DNA of 64,000 nucleotides. It comes from Pseudomonas lini. Its GTDB lineage: Bacteria > Pseudomonadota > Gammaproteobacteria > Pseudomonadales > Pseudomonadaceae. The notes under the pieces are model-generated. The model worked only from the letters and a program-made list of their open reading frames with translations. It was not told the origin of the DNA and ran no database searches. Within the stretch, counting starts at the first letter, position 1, and every line of letters starts with the position of its first letter. Both the position numbers and the translations under genes were made by a program. Where the stretch lies: positions 3,968,001 through 4,032,000 of the forward strand of contig NZ_OZ061318.1 in the NCBI RefSeq assembly GCF_964063345.1, given 5' to 3'. Below are positions 29,006 through 37,152 of the stretch, piece after piece.

Positions 29006-29359
29006 GCCTGCTCGCGATGGCGCCCTTACAGACAATGATGTTTATCAATCGGTAAAAACATCAGAACCTTCCCACATGTTTTTCAGGTTGCCCGTCGGAC
29101 GCTGCGTCTCTAGCCTTTGTCCGTCGCTGACAATTCAGCGATCGGGCGTCGCGGCTCGATTCTTGAGGCATAATCGCTCCACCAAACAACAGCACTTTCG
29201 GGTGTCTGTCGTTTTGTGTCATGGCGACTGTGCGCGGGATACCTTCGGGTATGCCGAGATATGCCTCTGGGATCGGTCCGCGAACCCGCGTACAGCTGCC
29301 ACCCCAAATTGCATCGCGGTAATTTGGACGTGGCTCCATTTCATCCCAGAGGTGTAATC
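29006..29359. other. Intergenic region: REP remnant and structured leader of the DUF6124 gene
   Basis: Begins with the right half of the REP split by the IS. Downstream are a hairpin tcgctga-caat-tcagcga (29124-29141) and a UUCG-capped hairpin atacc-ttcg-ggtat (29239-29252), followed by sequence running to the DUF6124 start. A 93-codon frame (29076-29357) crosses it, but its composition argues against coding. A transcribed leader is inferred. Confidence 0.5.
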
Positions 29360-29737
29360 ATGTTCAAAGCAACCCCGAATCCCCCAGAAACCGACGATGT
29401 TTCGCCCTACGAATCCCTCGATTCGAAAAAACTCCACGAAGCAGCTAACCGCGCGCTCGACCACTACCTCAACCCATCCGCCCTCAAATCCCCCGTGGCC
29501 CGCAAGCCGAGCACGATGTATATGGTCGCGCCTGATATCAAAGATGAAGACCTGTTGGCTCACACCTGTGAATCGTTGGCCCAGGCCAGTGTGATGGCGA
29601 GTGATTTTGCGGGGTATCTGGAAGGGCCGCACCGGCACACGGCAATGGCGATTCAGCAGATCATCATGCTGGCCGAGCTGGCGGTGAATCGAATGCTGGA
29701 TAACGTCGACGTGCCAAAATCTGCGCCACACAGCTAA
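29360..29737 (+). CDS. DUF3077/DUF6124 family small protein
   Basis: 125 residues beginning MFKATPNPPETDDVSPYESL, with DSKKLHEAANRALDHYLNP and DEDLLAHTCESLAQASVMAS, the pattern of the pseudomonad DUF3077/DUF6124 family. It is soluble and of unknown function. The start ATG 29360 follows agaggtgtaatc; the frame open to 29216 is leader sequence. The family often occurs next to repeats, as here. Confidence 0.85.
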   Translation: MFKATPNPPETDDVSPYESLDSKKLHEAANRALDHYLNPSALKSPVARKPSTMYMVAPDIKDEDLLAHTCESLAQASVMASDFAGYLEGPHRHTAMAIQQIIMLAELAVNRMLDNVDVPKSAPHS

Positions 29738-29740
29738 TCC

Positions 29741-29831
29741 CTGTGGGAGCCGGGCTTGCCCGCGATGGCGGATTAACATTCAACATTGATGTTGGCTGAC
29801 ACTCAGCCATCGCGGGCAAGCCTCGCTCCCT
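29741..29831. repeat. Inverted pair of REPs
   Basis: ctgtgggagccgggcttgcc facing catcgcgggcaagcctcgct, across about 45 nt. It overlaps only the gap between the DUF6124 gene and convergent tadC. Confidence 0.85.
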
Positions 29832-29833
29832 GG

Positions 29834-30724
29834 TCAATGATGAAAGGCCCGGGCCAGTGCGGTGAAGCTAGGTCCGGCCAGTACGATCAGCAACGCCGGG
29901 AAGAGAAACAACATCATCACGACAGACATTTTCGCGGACATCTTGGAGATGTATTCCTGCAAGCGTGTCAGGCGTCGGTCATCGAGCAGCAGTTTGAGCC
30001 CCAGCAGTGATTTCATGGCGCCGCCGCCCTGGTGGATCAATTGCTGAAGAATCACGCAGGTGTCGGTGAATTCGTCCACCGCCAGTAACTGGGTGGCCTT
30101 GTTCAGTTCTTCGCCAAGCTCCAGACCGGAGTCGACCCGGGTCAGTATCAGGCGCAGTTCATGGGTCAGGGCTGGCAGTAATTGTTTGCCTTCGATGCTC
30201 AGCACTCGCAGCGATTGCTCCACCGCCATGCCGGATTCGAATAGGATGCGCAGCAGTGGAATGAAGGTCGAAATCTCGATCGCCAGTTGTCTTTGCCGAC
30301 GGTACGCGGCGGCGGCCAGCAAGCGTTTTGGCAGCAAATAACCGAGGGCGGTGGCGAAGGCCGGGGTGATCCAGTGGTTGTTCACCTGCGGGAAGAACAC
30401 GCTCTGGATCAACAGACTCAGGACCAACGCAAGCACCGGTATGCCGATCTGGCAGGCGGCGAACAGCGAGCGTTGCCGGGCGCTGCGCCAGCCGAGGCGG
30501 TTGAGCAGCATTTGGGTTTCGTTGTCCAGTTTGACCGAGCGCTGACCGATGCGGCTGTCGCCCAGCACTTGCAACCAGTGACGGACGCGATGGTCGCTCA
30601 GCGGTTTGCCGTCCAGTCGTTGAGCCACCTGGCGAGCACGCCGATGTTGGTCCAGCAGCCCACTGAGCAGCAACAGCGTGGCCGCCAGAAACATCAGTGC
30701 GCTGATCAGCAGGGCTATTTTCAT
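29834..30724 (-). CDS. tadC: Tad secretion platform protein TadC
   Basis: 296 residues with an N-terminal transmembrane helix, a T2SSF/GspF domain (about 150-270, ISTFIPLLRILFESGMAVEQ) and C-terminal helices (MSVVMMLFLFPALLIVLAG). It forms the inner-membrane platform with TadB. Its start overlaps the tadB stop by 4 nt. In other Tad loci tadD follows tadC; here a REP and the convergent DUF6124 gene follow instead. Confidence 0.93.
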   Translation of the reverse strand: MKIALLISALMFLAATLLLLSGLLDQHRRARQVAQRLDGKPLSDHRVRHWLQVLGDSRIGQRSVKLDNETQMLLNRLGWRSARQRSLFAACQIGIPVLALVLSLLIQSVFFPQVNNHWITPAFATALGYLLPKRLLAAAAYRRQRQLAIEISTFIPLLRILFESGMAVEQSLRVLSIEGKQLLPALTHELRLILTRVDSGLELGEELNKATQLLAVDEFTDTCVILQQLIHQGGGAMKSLLGLKLLLDDRRLTRLQEYISKMSAKMSVVMMLFLFPALLIVLAGPSFTALARAFHH

Positions 30725-31605
30725 ACGCTACGCAACATGCGCCACAGCGCCAGGCAACCCACGACCTGCAGGCCGAACGCGGTCGCGAGCATCATTTGCC
30801 CCGAGCTGCTGTTCCACATGGCGAGCAGGTATTTCGGATTGGACAGCAAGAAATAAGCGGCGAGCCCCACTGGCATCAGGGCTAGCACCACTGCGGTGAT
30901 GCGGGTTTCGCCCGTCATGGCGCGCAGTTGGCGCGCAGCCTGGTCGCGTTCACGGATCATTTTGATCAGGTTCTCAAACAGCTCACTGGCATTGCCGCCG
31001 TAGCGGTGATTGACCTTCAGGCCCAGCGCGAACAAGCGAAACTCGTCTTTCTCGTACAGTTCGGCGAAGTCCGTGACAGCGTCAGGCAGGCTGACGCCCA
31101 AATGCACGTTGCGCTGAACCCGGCCCATGGCGTTTTTAAGTGGGTCTTCGGCGGCGTCGATGGCGACCAGCACCGCATCGGCCAGGGTGCGTCCGGACTT
31201 CAGGCTGCGCACTGTGTGATCGAGCAACGACGGCAGTTGTTCGACCATGCGCTTGAGCCGGCGCTGGTAGCACCAACTGATGTACAGCCGCAGAGCCAGG
31301 GGTGGCATCAGCAAAAACACCAACAAACCGATCCAGCTTGCGAGGGCAAACCCCAGCAAGATGCCCAAGGCCCAGAGCAGCAGCCACAACCCCAGGCGTT
31401 CGGTGGGACGACCGAGACCGGCGCGTAGAAAGGCCCGTTCCAGGCCTGCCCAGGATGATTTCGCCACCGCCAGTTGCGGTTGCCCCTGCATCAAGCGACC
31501 GAGGGTTCGATCGATACCGGTCTGGCGCAGGCCGTTGTAGAACAAACGGATCGACAGACCCAGCAACGTCAGGCAAATCAGGATGAGCAGCGCCGGTTTG
31601 AGCAT
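30721..31605 (-). CDS. tadB: Tad secretion platform protein TadB
   Basis: 294 residues: N-terminal helix, paired helices near 85-120, a T2SSF domain (about 130-255, LPSLLDHTVRSLKSGRTLAD) and a C-terminal membrane helix. It is the partner of TadC in the inner-membrane platform energised by TadA. It lies 11 nt downstream of tadA and overlaps tadC. Confidence 0.93.
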   Translation of the reverse strand: MLKPALLILICLTLLGLSIRLFYNGLRQTGIDRTLGRLMQGQPQLAVAKSSWAGLERAFLRAGLGRPTERLGLWLLLWALGILLGFALASWIGLLVFLLMPPLALRLYISWCYQRRLKRMVEQLPSLLDHTVRSLKSGRTLADAVLVAIDAAEDPLKNAMGRVQRNVHLGVSLPDAVTDFAELYEKDEFRLFALGLKVNHRYGGNASELFENLIKMIRERDQAARQLRAMTGETRITAVVLALMPVGLAAYFLLSNPKYLLAMWNSSSGQMMLATAFGLQVVGCLALWRMLRSV

Positions 31606-31616
31606 GCCGTGACCCT

Positions 31617-32897
31617 TCAGTGCGATAAGGGAGAGAGCGCCGACTCGCGGCGTAGTTTATCGCCGGCGGGGTTTACCGCCTCGCGCAGAAAACCGAAACC
31701 GGTGCGTCGGTCGAAGCGGAACAGCGTATTGGTCACATAGATGTCATCACGTATACCCACGACCTCCACCACTTCGCTGACGCAGCGGCGGCCATCGGGC
31801 AGGCGCGTCAGTTGGATCACCACGTCCAGCGCCGCGCAGATCATTTGCCGCAAGGTGCGTTCGGCGATGGTGCGTCCGGTCAGGCCCACAAGGGTCTCCA
31901 GGCGCAACAGCGCATCCTGGGCATTGTTGGCGTGCACGGTACTCATGGAGCCGTCGTGCCCGGTGTTCATCGCGGTGAGCACGTCGACCACTTCGACGCC
32001 GCGAATCTCGCCGAGGATGATCCGGTCCGGGCGCATCCGCAGCGCGTTGCGAATCAGATCGCTGGCCTTCACTTCGCCGTGGCCTTCGGCATTCGGCGGT
32101 CGGGTTTCCAGACGCACCACATGAGGATGGCCGAGTTGCAGTTCGGCGACGTCTTCGATGGTGACCAAGCGTTCGTGAGGGGCGATCAACTGGCTGAGAA
32201 TGTTCAGCAGCGTGGTCTTGCCGGTGCCGGTACCGCCGCTGACAAGGATGTTGCAGCGCTTGCCCACAGCCTCCTGAATAAATTCAAAGATCGCCTGATC
32301 GATGGTTTGCATCGCCATCAGATCGGAGCTTTTGAGCATGTCCTTGCGGAATTTTCGAATCGACAGGCACGGGCCATCGAGGGCAATGGGCGGGATGATC
32401 GCGTTGACCCGGCTGCCGTCGGGCAGGCGCGCATCGACCATCGGCGAAGACTCGTCGAGCCGTCGGCCCAGAGGCGCAAGAATTCGTTGCATCACCCGCT
32501 CGACGTGGTGGTCGTCGATGAATCGCAGGTCACTCAAGTGCAACACACCCTCGCGCTCGACGAACACCCGGTGCGGGCCGTTGACCAGGATTTCGGTCAC
32601 CGTCGAATCACGCAGCAACACCTCCAGCGGACCGAAACCGGTGAGCTCATCGACGATTTCTTCAGCCAGCCGCTCCATCTCATAACGGGAGATCGCCAGG
32701 TGCAGACGGGCAATGTACTCGGCGACCTTGTCGATGACGAACTGCGACAGCATTGGCCGAGAACCTTCCAGCAGGTTTTTTCCGGACTCTTCGATGGCGT
32801 CGATGATGTAGCGGTGCAGCACCAGTTTCAGGCCTTCGTGGTCGGTATTGCCGGCCGGCCCGTGCGGGGGAGCACCGAAGAGTTTTTCCCCACTCAT
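31617..32897 (-). CDS. tadA: Tad pilus assembly/secretion ATPase TadA
   Basis: 426-residue cytoplasmic hexameric ATPase of the VirB11/CpaF family. Walker A is SGGTGTGKTTLL, the Walker B region ILGEIRGVEVVDVL, and the His box GHDGSMSTVHANNAQ. The N-terminal region (residues about 60-190) has the CpaF-type DELTGFGPLEVLLRD. It overlaps tadZ by 4 nt. Confidence 0.95.
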   Translation of the reverse strand: MSGEKLFGAPPHGPAGNTDHEGLKLVLHRYIIDAIEESGKNLLEGSRPMLSQFVIDKVAEYIARLHLAISRYEMERLAEEIVDELTGFGPLEVLLRDSTVTEILVNGPHRVFVEREGVLHLSDLRFIDDHHVERVMQRILAPLGRRLDESSPMVDARLPDGSRVNAIIPPIALDGPCLSIRKFRKDMLKSSDLMAMQTIDQAIFEFIQEAVGKRCNILVSGGTGTGKTTLLNILSQLIAPHERLVTIEDVAELQLGHPHVVRLETRPPNAEGHGEVKASDLIRNALRMRPDRIILGEIRGVEVVDVLTAMNTGHDGSMSTVHANNAQDALLRLETLVGLTGRTIAERTLRQMICAALDVVIQLTRLPDGRRCVSEVVEVVGIRDDIYVTNTLFRFDRRTGFGFLREAVNPAGDKLRRESALSPLSH

Positions 32898-34099
32898 TGC
32901 GCGCCCCTCAATCGGTCAAACCAGCCAGCCTTGGGTTTGTCCAGGTCTTCGGAGCGTTTGGCCAGTCGTTCGCCGAGGGTGCGCAGGCTTTGGGTCAGGT
33001 TTTCGCGCGGGGCCAGTTCGAACAGGCTCACCCCTTGATTCTTGGCGTTGAGCCGTACTTCCGGGCTGTAGACAAGGACTGCCATAACCTCCATGCCGAA
33101 GCTTTTGCTCAAGGTGTCGGAGTCTGGCGCGACGTTGCGCAGATAGCGGTCCACCAGCAACCGGGCGTGGTCGAGCTTGAGGCCCTTTTCGCGCCAGCGG
33201 CCGAGCACCTCAAGGTTGCGTCGGCAGTCGAGCACATTCTGATCGGTGTACCACAGCAACTTGTCGCAATGGCTGACGAAGGTGCGCAACGCTTCGCTGT
33301 CCGACTGGCCGGTGAGGTTCACCACGATGTGCTGGAAATGTTGACGCAAGGCGCTGAGCAGCATGTACAGCTCGGCGGCACTGGTCTGCTCCAGCGGTTC
33401 GTCGTTGCGGGCGTAGGCGAGAATCCGCAGCCCGGCGTCACAGGTGGTGAAGGCGCTGTCGATCAGCGTCGCGTCGAGGCGCCTCAGATGTCGCAACGCG
33501 TCGCCAAAATGAAACGAGCTCTCCAGCCCCAGCAACGCAAGACTGTCGCCACGCGGCAGGCCCAGATCCAGCAACAGTGTCTGCTGGCCGCTCTTTTGCA
33601 CCACGTGCGCCAGGTGGTTGGCGAGCAACGCTCCGTCGGCATTGCTCTGCGCGCCATAAAGCACAGTCAGGCCACCCTGTTGACTCTGTTGCATGTTCGG
33701 CGCCACGGTCGGCAGGCGTTTGCTCAGGCGTCGCACCAGGCCGGCAACTTCACTGGAGCGTGAGCCGTAAGAGACGAAATCCCGCGCGCCGGCACGCATG
33801 GCATTGAGCACGAGTTGGTTGTCCATGCCATCGCCCAAGGCAACGATCGCCAGCATCGGTTTGGCTTCCAGGGCACCCTCGATCAACGCGCTCTGGGCTA
33901 CCACATGCTCACGGTCCAGCCCCACGAACACCAGGCTGGCGAAGGTCACGTCCACCAGCGTCAAGAGCTCATCGAGGTTGCCGCCACCGGCGCTGATCAC
34001 TCGGCCCAAAGGGGCAAGCGCACCTTGCAGCCACTCGAAGTCGGTGCTGTTGCGCGTGATCGCGAGGAACGTCTGACTCAGGTTCTGGGGTTGGCTCAT
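32894..34099 (-). CDS. tadZ: Tad polar-localising ParA/MinD-like protein TadZ
   Basis: 401 residues from ATG 34099: an atypical receiver-like N-terminal domain (about 10-125) and a ParA/MinD-like C-terminal domain (about 140-385, GQQTLLLDLGLPRGDSLALL). TadZ localises the Tad machine at the pole. The start codon overlaps the stop of a 23-codon frame (34096-34167) as ATGA. The in-frame ATG at 34117 is less likely. Confidence 0.9.
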   Translation of the reverse strand: MSQPQNLSQTFLAITRNSTDFEWLQGALAPLGRVISAGGGNLDELLTLVDVTFASLVFVGLDREHVVAQSALIEGALEAKPMLAIVALGDGMDNQLVLNAMRAGARDFVSYGSRSSEVAGLVRRLSKRLPTVAPNMQQSQQGGLTVLYGAQSNADGALLANHLAHVVQKSGQQTLLLDLGLPRGDSLALLGLESSFHFGDALRHLRRLDATLIDSAFTTCDAGLRILAYARNDEPLEQTSAAELYMLLSALRQHFQHIVVNLTGQSDSEALRTFVSHCDKLLWYTDQNVLDCRRNLEVLGRWREKGLKLDHARLLVDRYLRNVAPDSDTLSKSFGMEVMAVLVYSPEVRLNAKNQGVSLFELAPRENLTQSLRTLGERLAKRSEDLDKPKAGWFDRLRGAQ

Positions 34100-34167
34100 T
34101 GCGATAACCCACCGCATTTATCGAAGCAGCCGTTGTCGAGCATGTACTGCGTGAAACGTCTGCGCAT
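34096..34167 (-). pseudogene. 23-codon frame in the rcpA position, possible deletion remnant
   Basis: Reads MRRRFTQYMLDNGCFDKCGG plus LSQ. It has a plausible ribosome site (gaggacgcttctcc), begins 22 nt after the rcpC stop and ends in an ATGA overlap with tadZ. These are the edges expected of a full gene in that slot, where other Tad loci carry the secretin rcpA (over 1 kb). An internal in-frame deletion that kept both ends is one explanation; a genuine micro-ORF is the other. Confidence 0.35.
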
Positions 34168-34188
34168 GGAGAAGCGTCCTCGCTCGAT

Positions 34189-35118
34189 TCAGGGCGTTTG
34201 TTGGGTGACTTCATTGCCGCGGATGACTTCCACGCTCGTCTTGCGCGGTGCTGCGCCGCCGGTGGCGGGTTTGGGTGTGCCGGCCAGGGCCAGTTGACTG
34301 AACTGCACCAGTTCGCGATTGGCACTGGCCAGGCTCGCCTTTGAATCGCGGTTGCCGGCCCAGTATTGGTTCAGGCGTTTTTCCTCGGCGCTGCGCACGG
34401 CCAGGCGCAAAACCCCGACCTGAGCCGCGAGCATCAGGCGACTCAAGAGAGGTTCGGGGACGGCGAGCAAAACGGTGCGGGCGCTGGCGCGCTGCTGTTC
34501 CTGTTTGAGTCTTTCTTCGGTGCTGCGCGCCGGGTTGGCAGGCAGCCCATCGTTCATCAGCCCCAGCTGGTCGCCGACACCGAGCACCCGCAACGCCGGG
34601 ACCACGACCTGGGCCGATTGCTGGAGGTTGTTGGTGTCCATGCGCAGAAACAGCAGGACATCGACATAGTCGCCGGGGCTCAGTTGACCGCCGACATTGA
34701 CCACGTCATCCGCCGCCACGGCCAAGGCGCGTTCATCGGGGCGAATCATTCGCGCCAGCGCCCCGCCGGTTTCGAAACTTTCATCATTGAGCCAGCTGCC
34801 TGCAGTGAGCATGCGCCAAGGCGTACGGCCAATGGCTTGATCGAGACGGGACAGGCTGCCGGCCGGGGCGGTCCGGAGTTTTTCCACAGTCACGTCGGCA
34901 GCGGTGATTGGCTCGAATGGCGCTATGTCTCGCAGCAACACAACCACCGGCTGGCGGGTTGGATCGTCCGCCGGCGCCAGTATCGGGGCCGATGATGTGC
35001 CAGGTTGTGCGATGGATTCGGGTGCCGGTTGGCGACTCAGCGCCAGCCCCCAATAACCGGCAATGATGGCGCCTACCAGAAACAGCCCGGCCAGGCCCAT
35101 GGTGACGCGGCTGTTCAT
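34189..35118 (-). CDS. rcpC: Flp pilus assembly protein RcpC/CpaB
   Basis: 309 residues: an N-terminal transmembrane anchor (MGLAGLFLVGAIIAGYWGLA), a SAF domain (about 55-120, VVVLLRDIAPFEPITAADVT) and a RcpC/CpaB domain (about 130-250, LAVAADDVVNVGGQLSPGDY). It is a periplasmic component normally acting with the RcpA secretin, which is missing here. It is divergent from flp. Confidence 0.92.
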   Translation of the reverse strand: MNSRVTMGLAGLFLVGAIIAGYWGLALSRQPAPESIAQPGTSSAPILAPADDPTRQPVVVLLRDIAPFEPITAADVTVEKLRTAPAGSLSRLDQAIGRTPWRMLTAGSWLNDESFETGGALARMIRPDERALAVAADDVVNVGGQLSPGDYVDVLLFLRMDTNNLQQSAQVVVPALRVLGVGDQLGLMNDGLPANPARSTEERLKQEQQRASARTVLLAVPEPLLSRLMLAAQVGVLRLAVRSAEEKRLNQYWAGNRDSKASLASANRELVQFSQLALAGTPKPATGGAAPRKTSVEVIRGNEVTQQTP

Positions 35119-35442
35119 GAAGGCTCTCCCTTTCCTGTTGCGTAATGCCCCCCAAGAGTTCTAACGAGATGACTTCGCAATCAGGCAACTATGAACATGG
35201 AACTATTTCGCTATTTGACGGTAGCGCAGGTAGAGCAAAACGCCATTACAGGGCGGCAAATATCTGACAAAAGTAACGGTTTGAAGCCAAAAGTGCTGTT
35301 TCGTGACGTCAACGAACCGGTTACTACTTAAGTATTAATAGGTTCTTACAGTTGTTGGTCTTGGGTTTGCCGACAATGCTGATGCTGGCATAGGGGAATC
35401 ATGTTGCGGCCGTGCAACATCCACTGTCATAGGAGACACGTC
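35119..35442. other. rcpC-flp divergent intergenic region
   Basis: 324 bp, AT-richer than its surroundings, between divergently transcribed rcpC and flp. It should hold both promoters and, by analogy with P. aeruginosa, PprB sites; I cannot identify these motifs reliably. A 46-codon open frame (35191-35331) crosses it without a good ribosome site. Confidence 0.5.
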
Positions 35443-35640
35443 ATGTCCTTTATTAAAGTTGTTCAGAAGATCAAATCCGAATTCGTTTTTTACAGAGGTC
35501 TGGCCAAAGATACTGAAGGGGCTTCGGGTATCGAGTACGCGATTATTGCGGGGATGGTGGCCGTTGCGCTGGCAGCATTTGCGACACCCATCGCCACGAG
35601 TGTCACCGCAATGTTCACCACAATTTCAGCTGCGCTTTGA
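35443..35640 (+). CDS. flp: Flp type IVb pilin
   Basis: 65-residue prepilin. A 26-residue leader ends at Gly26; the predicted FppA cut is before ASGIEYAIIAG, whose Glu31-Tyr32 pair is the Flp signature. The hydrophobic pilin helix follows. The start at 35443 has aggagacacgtc upstream. It is the major subunit of the locus and is separate from the tad operon. Confidence 0.95.
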   Translation: MSFIKVVQKIKSEFVFYRGLAKDTEGASGIEYAIIAGMVAVALAAFATPIATSVTAMFTTISAAL

Positions 35641-35724
35641 TTTTAAGGCTGGCAACAGGCAGTCATTTGCCAATCCCGCAAAGGGCTTCTAACGTCAAGG
35701 CTTAGTCCATTGCAGGTATTACCC

Positions 35725-36126
35725 ATGAACGCTCCAGCGCTCCTTCGCCAACAGCTGCTTCTGGTCGACGATGAGGAGGATGCGTTACTGGAACTGGCCG
35801 AGTTGCTGGAGGGCGAGGGCTTCACTTGTTTTACGGCAACGTCAGTCAAACTCGCCCTGCATCATTTGACTTGTCATCCTGATATTGCGCTGGTGATTAC
35901 TGATTTGCGCATGCCGGAAGAGAGTGGCATGTCGTTGATCAAGCGGTTGCGTGAGCATACGGCTCGTCAGCATTTGCCGGTGATTGTGACGTCGGGGCAT
36001 GCGGATATGGATGATGTGAGTGATATGTTGCGGTTGCAGGTGCTGGATTTGTTTCGCAAGCCGATTTATCACGTGCGGTTGTTGGAGACGTTGAATAATT
36101 TGTTTCCTGGGGTGGTTAGTTCCTGA
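35725..36126 (+). CDS. Stand-alone response regulator receiver protein
   Basis: 133 residues, receiver domain only: LLLVDDEEDALL, phospho-acceptor Asp60 in VITDLRMPEESG, Thr/Ser switch in VIVTSGHAD, Lys in FRKPIY. No output domain. The start is ATG 35725; a TTG 15 nt upstream is also in frame. Its position after flp suggests a role in Tad or chemosensory signalling, but the partner is unknown. Confidence 0.9.
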   Translation: MNAPALLRQQLLLVDDEEDALLELAELLEGEGFTCFTATSVKLALHHLTCHPDIALVITDLRMPEESGMSLIKRLREHTARQHLPVIVTSGHADMDDVSDMLRLQVLDLFRKPIYHVRLLETLNNLFPGVVSS

Positions 36127-36144
36127 TCTTGGCTTGTGGTGTAC

Positions 36145-36167
36145 ATATCCATTTCTGCGGTAACGGC
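36145..36167. repeat. 23-bp repeat shared with 27071-27093
   Basis: Contains atatccatttctgcggtaac. It lies 18 nt after the receiver gene; the other copy lies 26 nt after pprB. Confidence 0.8.
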
Positions 36168-36176
36168 TTAGGGTTT

Positions 36177-36284
36177 GATCGTTCCCACGCTCTGCGTGGG
36201 AACGCCTCTACGGACGCTCTGCGTTCGGCTCTTGGGACGCGGAGCGTCCCGGGCTGCATTCCCACGCAGAGCGTGGGAACGATC
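36177..36284. repeat. Long palindrome of the gatcgttccca class
   Basis: gatcgttcccacgctctgcg and its complement enclose a central ggacgcggagcgtcccgggc. It is homologous to 17152-17237 but longer. Confidence 0.87.
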
Positions 36285-36295
36285 AGACCGAACCA

Positions 36296-37150
36296 TCAGG
36301 CAACAGGCCGCCACTGCCCAACCATGTGTTCCAGACCCCCCGCACCCATCAACTGAAAATCCCCGCTGGACCCCGCCGCGCTGGACATCAGCGTTACTTC
36401 ACTGGGGAGGCGCACCGGTTTCCTGAACTGCACCGCAATCTCGACGTTTGCCGTTGGCAAATGTTCGCTCAGGGCTGCCAGTGTACGTGCCTTGTTCCAC
36501 AGGCCATGGGCGATGGCGCTAGGGAAACCAAAGAGCTTCGCGCTGATCGCACTCAGGTGGATCGGGTTGTAGTCCCCGGACACCTTGGCATATCGGCGGC
36601 CAATGTCCGCGGGCGCTTTCCAGTGGGCCACTTCGGTCAGCGACAGCGTTGATGCAAACGCTTCCTCGACAGGCTCGCCTTCCAGTTTGACGCCCCGGCA
36701 GAGCATCTGGCTTTCAGCCTCCCACAGCGGTCCCAACTGATCGTCGAGTGTCGTCACCAAATCGAACGTCGCCCCTTTGGCATGAGGTTGCAGGTTCTGC
36801 ACTTTCACGCTGACCCGCACCCGGTGTACGCCGCCCATGGGGCGCATGATGCGGATGCGATTGCTCAAGTGAATCAGCCCCAGCAGCGGGAACGGAAACG
36901 CTTTGGCCGTGAGCAATTGCATCTGTAAGGCAAATGCCAGGATGTGTGGATACGTCGGTGGTAGCAGGCCGTTGTCGGCGAAACCACACACCTTGCGATA
37001 AGCCTCCAGGCGTTTCGGATCGACATTGACCCAGCAGTGATAACCCAAGTCAGGCAGCGTGGTACCGGTGATTTTGCGGCGCGTTGCCGCTTTCACATAC
37101 AGCGTTTTCAGGCCCGGTTCGCTATTGAGAGTGTGCCAGTCGGTGGTCAT
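36296..37150 (-). CDS. MaoC-like dehydratase/hydratase
   Basis: 284 residues with a double hot-dog fold; a MaoC domain in the C-terminal half carries YAKVSGDYNPIHLSAISAKL and SAIAHGLW, the conserved hydratase motif (Asp/His). It probably hydrates enoyl thioesters. The start ATG 37150 was chosen; the frame to 37180 overlaps the FabG-like gene. It follows that gene by 2 nt, so the two act as an operon in fatty-acyl metabolism. Confidence 0.88.
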   Translation of the reverse strand: MTTDWHTLNSEPGLKTLYVKAATRRKITGTTLPDLGYHCWVNVDPKRLEAYRKVCGFADNGLLPPTYPHILAFALQMQLLTAKAFPFPLLGLIHLSNRIRIMRPMGGVHRVRVSVKVQNLQPHAKGATFDLVTTLDDQLGPLWEAESQMLCRGVKLEGEPVEEAFASTLSLTEVAHWKAPADIGRRYAKVSGDYNPIHLSAISAKLFGFPSAIAHGLWNKARTLAALSEHLPTANVEIAVQFRKPVRLPSEVTLMSSAAGSSGDFQLMGAGGLEHMVGQWRPVA

Positions 37151-37152
37151 GG

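Noticed and set aside
29076..29357. 93-codon plus-strand frame upstream of the DUF6124 gene
   Set aside because: Cys/Arg-rich, no ribosome site, covers hairpins; better read as untranslated leader.
35191..35331. 46-codon frame (MNMELFRYLTVAQVEQ...) between rcpC and flp
   Set aside because: Weak ribosome site, lies across the expected divergent promoters, no recognisable homology; cannot be supported without conservation data.
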